From Oceanobacillus indicireducens (lineage in GTDB: Bacteria > Bacillota > Bacilli > Bacillales > Amphibacillaceae), in assembly GCF_014647195.1 (NCBI RefSeq), contig NZ_BMOS01000032.1:1-36118 (forward strand): a DNA stretch of 36,118 nucleotides, written 5' to 3'. This document shows positions 7,768 to 17,610 of the stretch, piece after piece. The position numbers and the translations under genes are program-made. Under the pieces are notes generated by a model. That model saw nothing but the letters and a program-made list of their open reading frames with translations, was not told the origin of the DNA and searched no databases. Within the stretch, counting starts at the first letter, position 1, and each line of letters starts with the position of its first letter.

Positions 7768-9048
7768 GTGAAACAGCACTTGGTCCAACAGCAAACAATC
7801 CAGCGCAAATTGAACCAGTCACTCATCCAATCCATACAAATGCTTCAGTTCACTTCCGTTGAATTGTACGAATACATCAATGAGATAGCAGAGGAAAATC
7901 CATTAATTGAAGAAGTCGTCTATGATGCAGGCGAACATCAACAGACCTATCAAGCGTCCGATACATACTCCATCGACGCAATGAATTCCAGTGAGAAAAC
8001 ATTATACGAACGGTTGAAAGAGCAATTGCTGACCATAGATATCCCGGAAGAACTTCTTCCGACTGTCGAATTTGGAATTGACTCCTTGAATGAAAATGGG
8101 TATTTGGAAATATCTTTGGAAGAATGGGCAAGTGCGTGTAACACGACATATCCCATTACGGAAAAAGCGCTACATATTATTCAGCAACTTGAGCCCCGTG
8201 GCATTGGGGCAAGACATCTCGGAGAATGTATCTATCTGCAACTCCGCGAGATGGATGGTTATCGCCCTTTTATAGAGGATTTACTTCTTCATCATCTCGA
8301 TTGGATTGCTGATTATGATTGGACTGCTATACAGGAATCATATGGAATCACGCAGGAGGAATTGGATGATCTAATCAAGCTTATTCAATCCTGTGATCCC
8401 AAGCCAGGTAAATTGCTCGATACGACTGAAGTGGAATATATAGTCCCGGAAGCGAAAATCTGGAAGGATCAAGATAAGTGGAAAATTACATTTTATCATT
8501 GGTCGGCTCCGAAACTAGTAATTGATTCATCGTATAATCAATTGGTGGACAAAGAAGCAGAGAGGTTTCTGAAGTCCAAGCGTGACCAATTGCGATGGCT
8601 GGAAGGAGCGCTTAAATATCGAACGGCTACTATCGAACTTGTTATTCGTGAGATTGTAGAGAGGCAAGTCGACTTCTTTGAATTTGGTTTACTTCATTTA
8701 AAGTCGATGACATTAAGTGATATTGCGGATAAACTTGAGTTGCATACATCCACAATCAGCCGGGCGGTTAACAATAAGTATGTCGAGACACCACATGGAA
8801 TTTATCCGCTCAAATTCTTTTTCCAATCTGGTGTTTCACAAGACGACGACGGTAAAAAAACAACAATCGTCCTAAAACACATGATCCACCGGTTGATTGA
8901 AGAGGAAGACAAAGCTCGACCATTATCCGACGAGAGGATAAGAAGTCGTTTACAGGAGAAATATTCCGTGAACATTGCGAGAAGAACAGTGATGAAGTAC
9001 AGACAAGAATTAAATATTCCCGCTTCCTATAAACGAAGAAAGGAGTAA
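7768..9048 (+). CDS. sigL: RNA polymerase sigma-54 factor
   Basis: A 426-aa sigma-54 (RpoN/SigL) that directs transcription at -24/-12 promoters with enhancer-binding activators. Region I is the glutamine-rich N terminus (LVQQQTIQRKLNQ, SIQMLQFTSVELYEYI). The core-binding domain spans roughly residues 60-250, followed by the HTH (LSDIADKLELHTSTISRAV), and the RpoN box ARRTVMKYRQEL is near the C terminus. I chose GTG 7768, 9 bp after AAGGAG (7753-7758). The upstream in-frame ATGs at 7732 and 7747 fall in or at the end of the repeat copy and are probably artefacts. An enhancer-binding partner is not in the window. Confidence 0.92.
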   Translation: MKQHLVQQQTIQRKLNQSLIQSIQMLQFTSVELYEYINEIAEENPLIEEVVYDAGEHQQTYQASDTYSIDAMNSSEKTLYERLKEQLLTIDIPEELLPTVEFGIDSLNENGYLEISLEEWASACNTTYPITEKALHIIQQLEPRGIGARHLGECIYLQLREMDGYRPFIEDLLLHHLDWIADYDWTAIQESYGITQEELDDLIKLIQSCDPKPGKLLDTTEVEYIVPEAKIWKDQDKWKITFYHWSAPKLVIDSSYNQLVDKEAERFLKSKRDQLRWLEGALKYRTATIELVIREIVERQVDFFEFGLLHLKSMTLSDIADKLELHTSTISRAVNNKYVETPHGIYPLKFFFQSGVSQDDDGKKTTIVLKHMIHRLIEEEDKARPLSDERIRSRLQEKYSVNIARRTVMKYRQELNIPASYKRRKE

Positions 9049-9055
9049 TTATCTG

Positions 9056-9304
9056 GTGCATATTATATTTTATACGAAGGAAATCTGTCCCTTATGTGAC
9101 GATGCTGAGGCATTACTATCCTCTTTTGAAGTGGACTATCCACATACATTAGAAAAACGGGATATTCACTCAAGGGAAGAGTGGCTTGCGGAGTATCAAC
9201 TTCAAACTCCGGTAATAGAAATTAATGGTGAACAAATGAATTGTGAAGAAATCAGCTTCAATACAATAGAAGCTTTTCTGAAAAAACATTCAGAGAGAAA
9301 TTAG
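9056..9304 (+). CDS. small glutaredoxin/thioredoxin-fold protein (CPLC)
   Basis: An 82-aa protein with a beta strand (HIIFYT) followed by CPLC (Cys11/Cys14), then a TPVIEING strand with the cis-Pro expected in a thioredoxin fold. It resembles the DUF836/glutaredoxin-like family. Its redox partner is unknown. The GTG start is 10 bp after AGGAG and 7 bp beyond the sigL stop, so it is probably read from the sigL transcript. A strong terminator begins at its last codons and isolates it from cggR. Confidence 0.85.
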   Translation: MHIIFYTKEICPLCDDAEALLSSFEVDYPHTLEKRDIHSREEWLAEYQLQTPVIEINGEQMNCEEISFNTIEAFLKKHSERN

Positions 9305-9328
9305 GATGAGCTAATTTCTCTCTTTTTA
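9292..9328 (+). terminator. terminator after the glutaredoxin-like gene
   Basis: A 12-bp stem (AGAGAGAAATTA / TAATTTCTCTCT) with an 8-nt loop and a T-run. The stem includes the stop codon of the gene. Confidence 0.88.
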
Positions 9329-9339
9329 ATTCCTTTTAG

Positions 9340-9367
9340 TTGTAAAAATAAATCTCTATGATATAAT
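9340..9367 (+). promoter_or_regulatory. promoter of the cggR-gapA-pgk-tpiA-gpmI-eno operon
   Basis: TTGTAA (9340-9345), 16-bp spacer, TATAAT (9362-9367) with an extended -10 TG at 9359. It is followed immediately by the CggR operator, the same arrangement as in B. subtilis. Confidence 0.8.
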
Positions 9368-9378
9368 CGATATTGTAG

Positions 9379-9414
9379 AGGGACGTAATTTGACTAGCGT
9401 GGACATAAAGTGTC
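9379..9414 (+). promoter_or_regulatory. CggR operator
   Basis: Two directly repeated half-operators, AGGGAC-N6-TGAC (9379-9394) and GTGGAC-N6-TGTC (9399-9414), separated by 4 bp. This fits the published B. subtilis pattern CGGGAC-N6-TGTC-N4-CGGGAC-N6-TGTC with a few changes. It lies between the -10 and the cggR start, where bound CggR would block transcription until fructose-1,6-bisphosphate accumulates. Confidence 0.82.
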
Positions 9415-9433
9415 CAGAAGAAGGAGTAGCGAT

Positions 9434-10453
9434 ATGAAAGCAATCGTTAATCTGCAGAAACAACTTGTACCAGACCTGCTTCAAGTCTTAGAAGTACGTT
9501 TCGCAATTCTGCAGAGTGTCAGTCTCTTTCATCCCATCGGAAGACGTGCGCTCAGTGAAAACGTAGGATTGACTGAACGTCAGGTTCGTAGTGAGGTTGA
9601 CTTTCTTCAAGAACAAGGCCTGCTCGAAATTACGAGTAAGGGGATGTATGTTACGAAGGAAGGGAAACGGCTACTGGAAGAACTGACAGATTTTATGGGT
9701 GAATTAAAAGGGATTCATGTTTTAAGGGAACGTTTAAAGGAAAAACTATCACTAGACAAGGTAATTATTGTACCAGGGAATAGTGATGGGCAGGAATGGG
9801 TAAAACAGGAAATGGGTAAAGCCTGTATCGCCTATTTGAAATCTATTATTACGGCGAATAATACGATTGCTGTTACAGGTGGCAGTACAATTGCTGCGGT
9901 TGCCGATGTCATGACACCTCTTAATAAAGAGGAAGATTATCTTTTCGTACCGGCCCGAGGTGCGCTTGGTGAAAAAGTTGAGAACCAGGCGACAAGAATA
10001 GCCGAGGAGATGGCAAAGAAGTCCCGCGGTAATTACAGCTTACTCTATGTCCCGGATCCATTAAGTGAAGCAGCGTATAAAAGTTTAATGGAAGAGCCGT
10101 CTATACAAGCAATCGTGTCCAAGATTAAACAGGCAGACATTGTATTGCATGGTGTTGGGGACGCACTCAAAATGGCGAATCGCCGGAAGACACCACAACA
10201 CATTCTCGATAAATTAAAAGAGAATGAAGCAATAAGTGAGGCTTTTGGATATTATTTTGACCAAGATGGTAATACTGTTTACAGGGTACGCACTGTTGGA
10301 CTTCATTTGCATGACCTAAATGAAATTGGGCATGTAGTGACGATTGCAGGTGGTCAGTCAAAGGCGAAAGCGATCGCGTCCTATTTCGAAGCAGGAAAAA
10401 GTGATCTTTTAATCACAGACGAGGCCTGCGCAAGAGAGATTTTAGAAGGCTAA
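9434..10453 (+). CDS. cggR: central glycolytic genes repressor CggR
   Basis: A 339-aa SorC/DeoR-family repressor. The N-terminal winged HTH (about residues 1-90, IGRRALSENVGLTERQVRSEV) is followed by a sugar-phosphate-binding domain with VTGGSTIAAVADVM and VPARGALGEKVENQA. In B. subtilis it represses the gapA operon and is released by fructose-1,6-bisphosphate. I chose ATG 9434, 7 bp after AAGGAG (9421-9426). A longer GTG frame from 9410 would put the ribosome binding site and operator end inside the gene. First gene of a six-gene operon. Confidence 0.93.
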   Translation: MKAIVNLQKQLVPDLLQVLEVRFAILQSVSLFHPIGRRALSENVGLTERQVRSEVDFLQEQGLLEITSKGMYVTKEGKRLLEELTDFMGELKGIHVLRERLKEKLSLDKVIIVPGNSDGQEWVKQEMGKACIAYLKSIITANNTIAVTGGSTIAAVADVMTPLNKEEDYLFVPARGALGEKVENQATRIAEEMAKKSRGNYSLLYVPDPLSEAAYKSLMEEPSIQAIVSKIKQADIVLHGVGDALKMANRRKTPQHILDKLKENEAISEAFGYYFDQDGNTVYRVRTVGLHLHDLNEIGHVVTIAGGQSKAKAIASYFEAGKSDLLITDEACAREILEG

Positions 10454-10501
10454 ATGCCTTTTAAAAATAAATTTATCAGCAATATATTTTTTATAAATTT
10501 A
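10446..10501 (+). other. cggR-gapA intercistronic stem-loops (candidate mRNA processing site)
   Basis: A small hairpin at the end of cggR (AAGGC / GCCTT, loop carrying the stop codon) and an A/T stem (TAAATTTAT 10468-10476 / ATAAATTTA 10493-10501) just before the gapA ribosome binding site. In B. subtilis the cggR-gapA message is cleaved at this junction and a stem-loop protects the gapA 5' end. The same role here is inferred. Confidence 0.5.
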
Positions 10502-10514
10502 GGGAGGCAATAAC

Positions 10515-11525
10515 ATGACAGTAAAAGTTGGTATTAACGGATTTGGAAGAATTGGTCGTATTGCATTACGTCATGCATTAGAACATGGCGAGAACATGGA
10601 AGTTGTAGCAGTAAATGACTTGACAGATGCAGATATGCTTGCACATCTTTTGAAATATGACTCTGTACATGGATCTCTAAAAGAAGAAGTGAAAGCGGAA
10701 GGTTCAAGCCTCTTCATTGGTACGAAAGAGATTAAAGTATTATCTGAAAGAGATCCAGCAGACCTTCCTTGGGGTGAGCTTGGTGTAGATGTTGTTATTG
10801 AATCTACAGGTCGTTTCACTCAACGTGATCAAGCACAAAAACATATCGATGCTGGCGCGAAAAAAGTAATCATCTCTGCACCTGCACAAGATGATGATTT
10901 AACAATTGTAATGGGTGTTAACGACGATCAATATGACCCAGCAAACCACCACGTTGTATCAAATGCTTCATGTACAACAAACTGTCTAGCACCATTTGCA
11001 AAAGTGTTAAACGATACATTTGGTTTGAAGCGTGGAATGATGACAACAATCCACTCTTACACGAACGACCAGCATACGCTTGACTCACCGCACAAAGACT
11101 ACCGTCGTGCACGTGCAGCAGCTGCGAATATTATCCCAACAACAACGGGAGCTGCTAAAGCGGTAGGTAAAGTATTACCTGAGCTTAACGGTAAGTTGAA
11201 CGGTATGGCAGTGCGTGTTCCAACTCCAGACGGTTCATTAACAGACTTAGTTGCTGAATTGGAGAAAAATATAACAAAAGAAGATGTGAACAATGCGTTC
11301 AAAGCGGCTGCGGAAGGTCCAATGAAAGGTGTGCTTCAGTACACTGAGGATCCAATCGTTTCTTCTGACATTGTTGGTAATGCTCACTCTTCTATCGTTG
11401 ATGGTCTATCCACAATGGTTATGGAAGACAACATGGTAAAAGTTGTTTCTTGGTATGATAACGAATATGCATATGCAGCTCGTTGTATTGACCTTGTAGA
11501 ATTGCTTAACAGCAAAGGATTATAA
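10515..11525 (+). CDS. gapA: glyceraldehyde-3-phosphate dehydrogenase (glycolytic)
   Basis: A 336-aa GAPDH that oxidises glyceraldehyde-3-phosphate to 1,3-bisphosphoglycerate with NAD. The Rossmann motif [10 protein letters not shown] opens the protein, and the NAD-selective Asp is in VNDLTD. The catalytic motif ASCTTNC carries Cys153, and the C-terminal [10 protein letters not shown] is intact. Ribosome binding site AGGGAGG. Position after cggR identifies it as the glycolytic GapA and not the gluconeogenic GapB. A terminator-like hairpin follows, so gapA may also be expressed as a shorter transcript. Confidence 0.97.
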   Translation: MTVKVGINGFGRIGRIALRHALEHGENMEVVAVNDLTDADMLAHLLKYDSVHGSLKEEVKAEGSSLFIGTKEIKVLSERDPADLPWGELGVDVVIESTGRFTQRDQAQKHIDAGAKKVIISAPAQDDDLTIVMGVNDDQYDPANHHVVSNASCTTNCLAPFAKVLNDTFGLKRGMMTTIHSYTNDQHTLDSPHKDYRRARAAAANIIPTTTGAAKAVGKVLPELNGKLNGMAVRVPTPDGSLTDLVAELEKNITKEDVNNAFKAAAEGPMKGVLQYTEDPIVSSDIVGNAHSSIVDGLSTMVMEDNMVKVVSWYDNEYAYAARCIDLVELLNSKGL

Positions 11526-11555
11526 TTATAAACCGTAATTGTTTATGTACAAAGG

Positions 11556-11590
11556 GCGGAGGAGGAAAAGTCATCCTCCTTCGCTTTTTC
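11556..11590 (+). terminator. terminator or attenuator after gapA
   Basis: An 11-bp stem (GCGGAGGAGGA / TCCTCCTTCGC, one G-U) with a 7-nt loop, then TTTTTC. In B. subtilis much gapA mRNA ends at this place with partial read-through into pgk. Confidence 0.85.
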
Positions 11591-11692
11591 TTTTGAGAAA
11601 CAGGTGAAATCCTATGTACATATTAAATAAATAAAAAATCCAATTATTCAACAAAACTCAACGAATCACAAGCGTTTCATTTCCACCTGGTA

Positions 11693-11698
11693 TATAAT
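11693..11698 (+). promoter_or_regulatory. possible -10 element of a separate pgk promoter
   Basis: TATAAT lies 69 bp ahead of the pgk start. No good -35 was found at 16-18 bp. B. subtilis has an extra promoter upstream of pgk, so one here is reasonable but weakly supported. Confidence 0.4.
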
Positions 11699-11766
11699 GA
11701 TGGATGGAAAGCAAAATATGGAACAATACAATAAAACGTTGCAAAACCATTTGGGAGGTTGATGAT

Positions 11767-12948
11767 TTGAATAAAAAGACGATGAAAGACTTTGATGTAA
11801 AAGGGAAGAGGGTATTATGCCGTGTCGACTTGAACGTTCCAATGCAGGACGGGAAGGTAACGGATGATACAAGAATCAAAGCAGTTATCCCAACAATTGA
11901 ATATTTGACAGAACATGGTGCCAAAGTAATTTTAGTAAGTCATTTAGGCCGACCAAAAGGGGAAGTAGTAGAAGATTTAAGATTAGACCCTGTTGCTGAA
12001 CATTTAAGCAACCTGCTGGGTAAAGAAGTATTAAAAGCAGACAAAGTATTTGGAAAAGAAGTAGAAGATGCAGTTTCCCAAATGCCAGAAGGGGGTATTC
12101 TTCTGCTTGAGAATGTTCGCTTTGAAGCGGGTGAAGAGAAAAACGATCCAGCATTAGTAGAAGAATTCACTAAGTTCGCGGATATCTTTGTTAATGATGC
12201 TTTTGGAACATCTCACCGAGCACATGCTTCAACGGTAGGAGTTGCAGAGAAGTTGCCGGCAGCTGCAGGGTTCTTAATGGAAAAAGAAATTGAAGTACTC
12301 GGTAATGCACTGGAAAATCCAAAACGTCCATTCACAGCAATTATTGGTGGAGCGAAAGTCAAAGATAAGATTAATGTAATCGATAATCTGCTTGACAAAG
12401 TCGACAACCTAATTATCGGTGGTGGACTAGCCTATACATTCATTAAAGCACAAGGTAACGAAATTGGAAATTCACTTCTTGAAGAAGATAAAATTGATCT
12501 AGCCAATGAATTCATGAGCAAAGCGAAAGAGAAGAATGTCAATTTCTTAATGCCTGTTGATATCGTAGTCGCTAATGACTTCTCTGATACAGCAGATACA
12601 AAAATTGTACCTGTAAATGAAATACCGGCAGATTGGGAAGGGCTTGATATTGGTCCAGAGACCCGGGAAATCTATCGTAAAACGATTCAGGAGTCTGCAT
12701 TAATTTTATGGAATGGACCGATGGGTGTATTTGAAATGAATTCTTTTGCAGGCGGTACAAGAGAAGTTGCCGCAGCTCTTGCAGATACAGAAGGATTCTC
12801 GATTATCGGTGGTGGAGACTCTGCTGCAGCTGTTGAACAATTTGGTTTCGCTGAACAGATGGATCATGTCTCAACTGGCGGAGGAGCTTCCTTAGAGTTT
12901 ATGGAAGGTAAAGTTCTTCCAGGTATCGCAGCTTTAGATGAAAAATAA
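11767..12948 (+). CDS. pgk: phosphoglycerate kinase
   Basis: A 393-aa glycolytic kinase that transfers phosphate from 1,3-bisphosphoglycerate to ADP. Recognisable segments are [19 protein letters not shown], the substrate-binding SHLGRPKG, the hinge region, and C-terminal [13 protein letters not shown] with [10 protein letters not shown] chose TTG 11767 because GGGAGG (11753-11758) is 8 bp upstream and the resulting MNKKT..KD start matches the B. subtilis enzyme in sequence and length. An in-frame ATG at 11704 would add 21 residues unlike any PGK. Confidence 0.96.
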   Translation: MNKKTMKDFDVKGKRVLCRVDLNVPMQDGKVTDDTRIKAVIPTIEYLTEHGAKVILVSHLGRPKGEVVEDLRLDPVAEHLSNLLGKEVLKADKVFGKEVEDAVSQMPEGGILLLENVRFEAGEEKNDPALVEEFTKFADIFVNDAFGTSHRAHASTVGVAEKLPAAAGFLMEKEIEVLGNALENPKRPFTAIIGGAKVKDKINVIDNLLDKVDNLIIGGGLAYTFIKAQGNEIGNSLLEEDKIDLANEFMSKAKEKNVNFLMPVDIVVANDFSDTADTKIVPVNEIPADWEGLDIGPETREIYRKTIQESALILWNGPMGVFEMNSFAGGTREVAAALADTEGFSIIGGGDSAAAVEQFGFAEQMDHVSTGGGASLEFMEGKVLPGIAALDEK

Positions 12949-12965
12949 GTAGGGAGAGTGGAAAC

Positions 12966-13727
12966 ATGCGTAAGAACGTAATTGCAGGAAATTGGAAAAT
13001 GAATAAGACGGCAAGTGAAGCTAGAGAATTTGTCGAGGCAATCCGGGAAAAAATTCCGGCAAATGACAAGGCTGAGGCGATCATTTGTGCACCATTCCCT
13101 TATTTACCAGCTTTAGTGGAAGCGACGGAAGGTACAGAGATTAAAGTTTCAGCTCAAAATATGCATTTTGAAGACAGTGGTGCGTTTACTGGTGAAGTAA
13201 GCCCGGTTATGCTGAAAGATATTGGTGTAACCCACGTCGTTTTAGGCCACTCCGAACGTAGAGAATTATTTGCGGAAACGGATGAAACAGTAAACAAAAA
13301 AACAAGAGCAGCTCATGCGCACGGGTTAACACCAATTGTTTGTGTTGGGGAGAGTCTTGAGCAAAGAGAAGCAAATGAAACAGTTGAGCTTGTCCGGAGC
13401 CAGGTTACAGCAGCATTGAAAGATTTGACAGCTGAAGAAATTGCTAAGACGATCATTGCTTATGAGCCAATCTGGGCGATCGGAACAGGCAAAACTGCGT
13501 CAAGTGAAGATGCGAATGAAGTATGCCGTGAAATTCGTAATGTTATTAAAGAACTTACATCAGAAGAAACTGCGGATAAAGTAATTATCCAGTACGGCGG
13601 TAGTGTGAAGCCGGCAACGATTGATGAATTATTAAGCCAGTCCGATGTAGACGGTGCGTTAGTTGGCGGTGCGAGCCTAGAAGCGGATTCTTTCTTATCC
13701 CTTGTGGAGGCAGGTATTAATGAATAG
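12966..13727 (+). CDS. tpiA: triosephosphate isomerase
   Basis: A 253-aa TIM-barrel enzyme that interconverts dihydroxyacetone phosphate and glyceraldehyde-3-phosphate. The substrate Lys is in AGNWKMN (Lys11), the catalytic His in GHSERR (His95), and the catalytic Glu in [11 protein letters not shown]. The loop-6 region and the phosphate-binding YGGSVKP and GGASL are intact. Ribosome binding site AGGGAGAG. The end overlaps gpmI by 8 bp. Confidence 0.97.
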   Translation: MRKNVIAGNWKMNKTASEAREFVEAIREKIPANDKAEAIICAPFPYLPALVEATEGTEIKVSAQNMHFEDSGAFTGEVSPVMLKDIGVTHVVLGHSERRELFAETDETVNKKTRAAHAHGLTPIVCVGESLEQREANETVELVRSQVTAALKDLTAEEIAKTIIAYEPIWAIGTGKTASSEDANEVCREIRNVIKELTSEETADKVIIQYGGSVKPATIDELLSQSDVDGALVGGASLEADSFLSLVEAGINE

Positions 13728-15258
13728 AGAAAATTTAGCAGCACTAATCATCCTCGACGGCTTTGCCTTACGAGATGAAGTGAAAGGAAATGCGGTAAAA
13801 TTAGCAAACACACCAAACTTTGATCGGTATTGGAATGAATTCCCTCATAATCAATTAACAGCGAGTGGGGAAGCAGTTGGATTACCAGAAGGTCAGATGG
13901 GAAACTCTGAAGTCGGCCACTTGAATATCGGTGCTGGTCGTATCGTTTATCAAAGCCTGACTCGAGTGAATATGGCGATTCAGGGAGGCGACTTCTTCCA
14001 GATGGAAGCTTTCCTTCAGACCATTCATAAAGCCAAGACAGAACAAAAAGCACTCCATTTGTTCGGTTTACTTTCGGATGGTGGAGTTCACAGCCATATC
14101 AGCCATTTATTCGCTTTACTAGAACTGGCAAAAGCGAATGATTTGGAAAATGTCTATGTGCATGCTTTCTTGGACGGACGAGATGTAGGCCCGAAAACAG
14201 CTGCTGAATATATCCGTCAAACGGAAGAGAAAATGCAGGAATTAGGTGTCGGGAAGATTGCAACGGTTTCCGGCCGCTATTATTCCATGGACCGGGATCA
14301 TCGCTGGGATCGTGTGAAGAAAACGTACGACGCAATGGTACATGGGAAAGGTCCATCTTATCAGCATCCGCTCGATGTCGTCTATGATTCCTATGAGCAC
14401 GGAATCTTTGATGAATTCGTTGAGCCTTCCGTCATCATTGATGAAAATGAAGAGCCAGTCGGCCTGATTGAAGATAATGATTCGATCATCTTCTTCAACT
14501 TCCGTCCAGACCGGGCAATTCAAATTACGAAAACATTTACGGATGTAGATTTCCGTGACTTCGAACGTGGTGAAAATGTGCCACAGGACATTGATTTCGT
14601 CACATTTACGAATTACAGTAATGATATTAATAGTGCAGTTGCGTTTGGTCCAACCGATTTGAAGAATACGGTCGGAGAAGTTCTATCTGAAAACGGATTG
14701 AATCAATTGCGAATTGCCGAAACGGAAAAATATCCACACGTCACTTACTTTATGAGTGGTGGACGTCACGAGGAATTTCCTGGTGAAAAACGAATTTTGA
14801 TCGATTCACCAAAAGTAGCTACTTACGATTTAAAACCGGAAATGAGTGCCTATGAAGTAACGGACGCGTTACTGAAGGAACTTGAAGAAGGTAACCAGCA
14901 AGCAATCATCTTAAATTTCGCGAACCCGGATATGGTCGGTCATTCCGGAATGCTAGAGCCGACCATTAAAGCAGTTGAAGCAGTGGACGAATGTTTAGGC
15001 AAGATCGTCGATAAAATTCTGGAACTCGGTGGTAAAGCAATTATTACTGCTGACCATGGTAACTCCGATGAAGTCATGACACTTGAAGGGGATCCGATGA
15101 CAACACACACGACAAACCCGGTTCCGGTAATCGTTACCGAGAAGGGTGCGGAATTACGGGACGGTGGAATTCTAGCAGATTTAGCTCCAACCTTGCTTGA
15201 TTTATTGGACGTAAATAAGCCTGAAGAAATGACCGGTAATTCTTTATTAAAAAAGTAA
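13720..15258 (+). CDS. gpmI: 2,3-bisphosphoglycerate-independent phosphoglycerate mutase
   Basis: A 512-aa, Mn-dependent iPGM of the alkaline phosphatase superfamily that converts 3- to 2-phosphoglycerate. The nucleophile Ser63 is in [10 protein letters not shown], a metal-binding Asp13 is near the N terminus, SDGGVHSH and [10 protein letters not shown] are present, and the second metal site includes TADHGNSDE and TTHT. The ATG at 13720 overlaps the tpiA stop, with GGAGG 9 bp upstream, so translation is probably coupled. The usual DGFG/DGWG segment reads DGFA here, a conservative Gly-to-Ala change beside Asp13. Confidence 0.96.
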   Translation: MNRENLAALIILDGFALRDEVKGNAVKLANTPNFDRYWNEFPHNQLTASGEAVGLPEGQMGNSEVGHLNIGAGRIVYQSLTRVNMAIQGGDFFQMEAFLQTIHKAKTEQKALHLFGLLSDGGVHSHISHLFALLELAKANDLENVYVHAFLDGRDVGPKTAAEYIRQTEEKMQELGVGKIATVSGRYYSMDRDHRWDRVKKTYDAMVHGKGPSYQHPLDVVYDSYEHGIFDEFVEPSVIIDENEEPVGLIEDNDSIIFFNFRPDRAIQITKTFTDVDFRDFERGENVPQDIDFVTFTNYSNDINSAVAFGPTDLKNTVGEVLSENGLNQLRIAETEKYPHVTYFMSGGRHEEFPGEKRILIDSPKVATYDLKPEMSAYEVTDALLKELEEGNQQAIILNFANPDMVGHSGMLEPTIKAVEAVDECLGKIVDKILELGGKAIITADHGNSDEVMTLEGDPMTTHTTNPVPVIVTEKGAELRDGGILADLAPTLLDLLDVNKPEEMTGNSLLKK

Positions 15259-15292
15259 ATTAAAAACAATAGATAAAAGGAGAGAATTATAA

Positions 15293-16579
<1,287 letters not shown>

Positions 16580-16676
16580 GAAACAAAGGCGGTGATGGGC
16601 GCAGAGTGGATGTGGCTATCTCCGGAAAGTTATCCATAGCATATGATTTTAAGATTCCTATGAATTAACAAAAGGG

Positions 16677-16717
16677 AAAAATATCCTAGACTTGTTCTGA
16701 GTCTAGGATATTTTTGT
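16677..16717 (+). terminator. terminator of the glycolytic operon
   Basis: A 15-bp perfect stem (AAAAATATCCTAGAC at 16677-16691 and its reverse complement at 16701-16715) with a 9-nt loop and T-rich end. It is symmetrical enough to work on both strands. Confidence 0.9.
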
Positions 16718-16743
16718 CTTCTGCTTGGCTGAAGCGCTATAAT
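16714..16743 (+). promoter_or_regulatory. promoter of the nitroreductase gene
   Basis: TTGTCT (16714-16719), 18-bp spacer, TATAAT (16738-16743). The -35 overlaps the T-run of the terminator. The gene starts 25 bp downstream. Confidence 0.5.
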
Positions 16744-16768
16744 AAGTAATAACAGGAGGGGAATCGGA

Positions 16769-17344
16769 ATGAATCTATTGCATACAATTAAAGAACGACG
16801 CTCCACGCTAAGTTTTAAGAGTGAGAAAATAGAGCTGTCTACGTTAAAAGAAATTTTTACATACGGTTCCTATGCACCAACACATTATATGACAGAGGCA
16901 TGGAGGATAAAATTATATCAAGGAGACGGGAAAGAACAGCTCATACGAGCAATTATTGAAAGCTATCAACGCTCAGGCATGCTACCAAGTGGTAATTCCG
17001 AGAAGGCAATGCGTTCGAGGGCATCGATTGCTGATTTTCTATTCACCATCCCTCATCACGCTTTGATTTATTATGAAATCCCCAATGACCCAATTCGAAA
17101 CGAAGAAGAGTATTCATCGGTCGCAGCCTTTATTCAGAACTCCCAGCTTGCTGCTTGGGAATACGGTGTTGGCATGCTCTGGACGATTACACCTTATATG
17201 CACGACGAGCAGTTTATCGAGAGAATTGGATTGGATCATGAGAAGCATAAGATCGCCGCTGTCTTACAAATTGGCTACCCCGATAAGACAACAAGGGATA
17301 AAGGAAGAACGCCAGTGGATCAGTGGATAGAGGTGATTGAGTAG
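16769..17344 (+). CDS. nitroreductase-family flavoprotein
   Basis: A 191-aa protein of the FMN-dependent nitroreductase superfamily. The N-terminal IKERRSTLSF carries the basic FMN-phosphate contact, SYAPTHYMTEAWRIK replaces the usual APS..N..PW motif, and a central AAFIQNSQLAAWEYGVGMLWT helix precedes a C-terminal IAAVLQIGYPDKTTRDKGRTPVDQWI tail (family position of GxP..P). The substrate is unknown. Ribosome binding site AGGAGGGG. Monocistronic with its own promoter. Confidence 0.88.
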   Translation: MNLLHTIKERRSTLSFKSEKIELSTLKEIFTYGSYAPTHYMTEAWRIKLYQGDGKEQLIRAIIESYQRSGMLPSGNSEKAMRSRASIADFLFTIPHHALIYYEIPNDPIRNEEEYSSVAAFIQNSQLAAWEYGVGMLWTITPYMHDEQFIERIGLDHEKHKIAAVLQIGYPDKTTRDKGRTPVDQWIEVIE

Positions 17345-17393
17345 GAAGATAGCGGTATAGTAAGAATGCTGAAGTCCACAAGCAAATAAGCAA

Positions 17394-17430
17394 GAAGTGG
17401 ACCGTTCCCGGTTTCGCATTGGTCCACTTC
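17394..17430. terminator. hairpin between convergent genes
   Basis: A 10-bp perfect stem (GAAGTGGACC / GGTCCACTTC) with a 17-nt loop, followed by GCTTCTCT. The T-tract is poor. It is probably the end of the nitroreductase transcript. Confidence 0.5.
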
Positions 17431-17451
17431 GCTTCTCTAGTTCACCTTTAT

Positions 17452-17610
17452 CACGCATTAACGGTCTGTACTATCCCCACACCTAAACATGAGGGAGCCC
17501 GCCCAAGATGTGAAGGTGGGGGATATACAGTCCGTAAATCCCTGATTCTGTTCAACTAACATTCAGTGGGGGAGGGAAGGAAACCCCCACTGAATGAAGC
17601 TTCACTTTAT
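17452..17610 (+). repeat. two-hairpin repeat element, copy 2
   Basis: Best-preserved copy. Begins CACGCATTAACGG after CTTTAT and ends TTCACTTTAT. Hairpin 1 arms: ACGGTCTGTA and CCCCACACCT on the left, AGGTGGGGGATA and TACAGTCCGT on the right. Hairpin 2 is a 13-bp perfect stem (CATTCAGTGGGGG 17560-17572 / CCCCCACTGAATG 17584-17596). The right end forms the stop codon of the minus-strand hydrolase gene. Confidence 0.85.

Noticed and set aside
11666-11681. CcpA (cre) site upstream of pgk
   Set aside because: The reverse strand reads TGAAACGCTTGTGA, one base short of the cre spacing and with a wrong right end (GTGA in place of NWCA).
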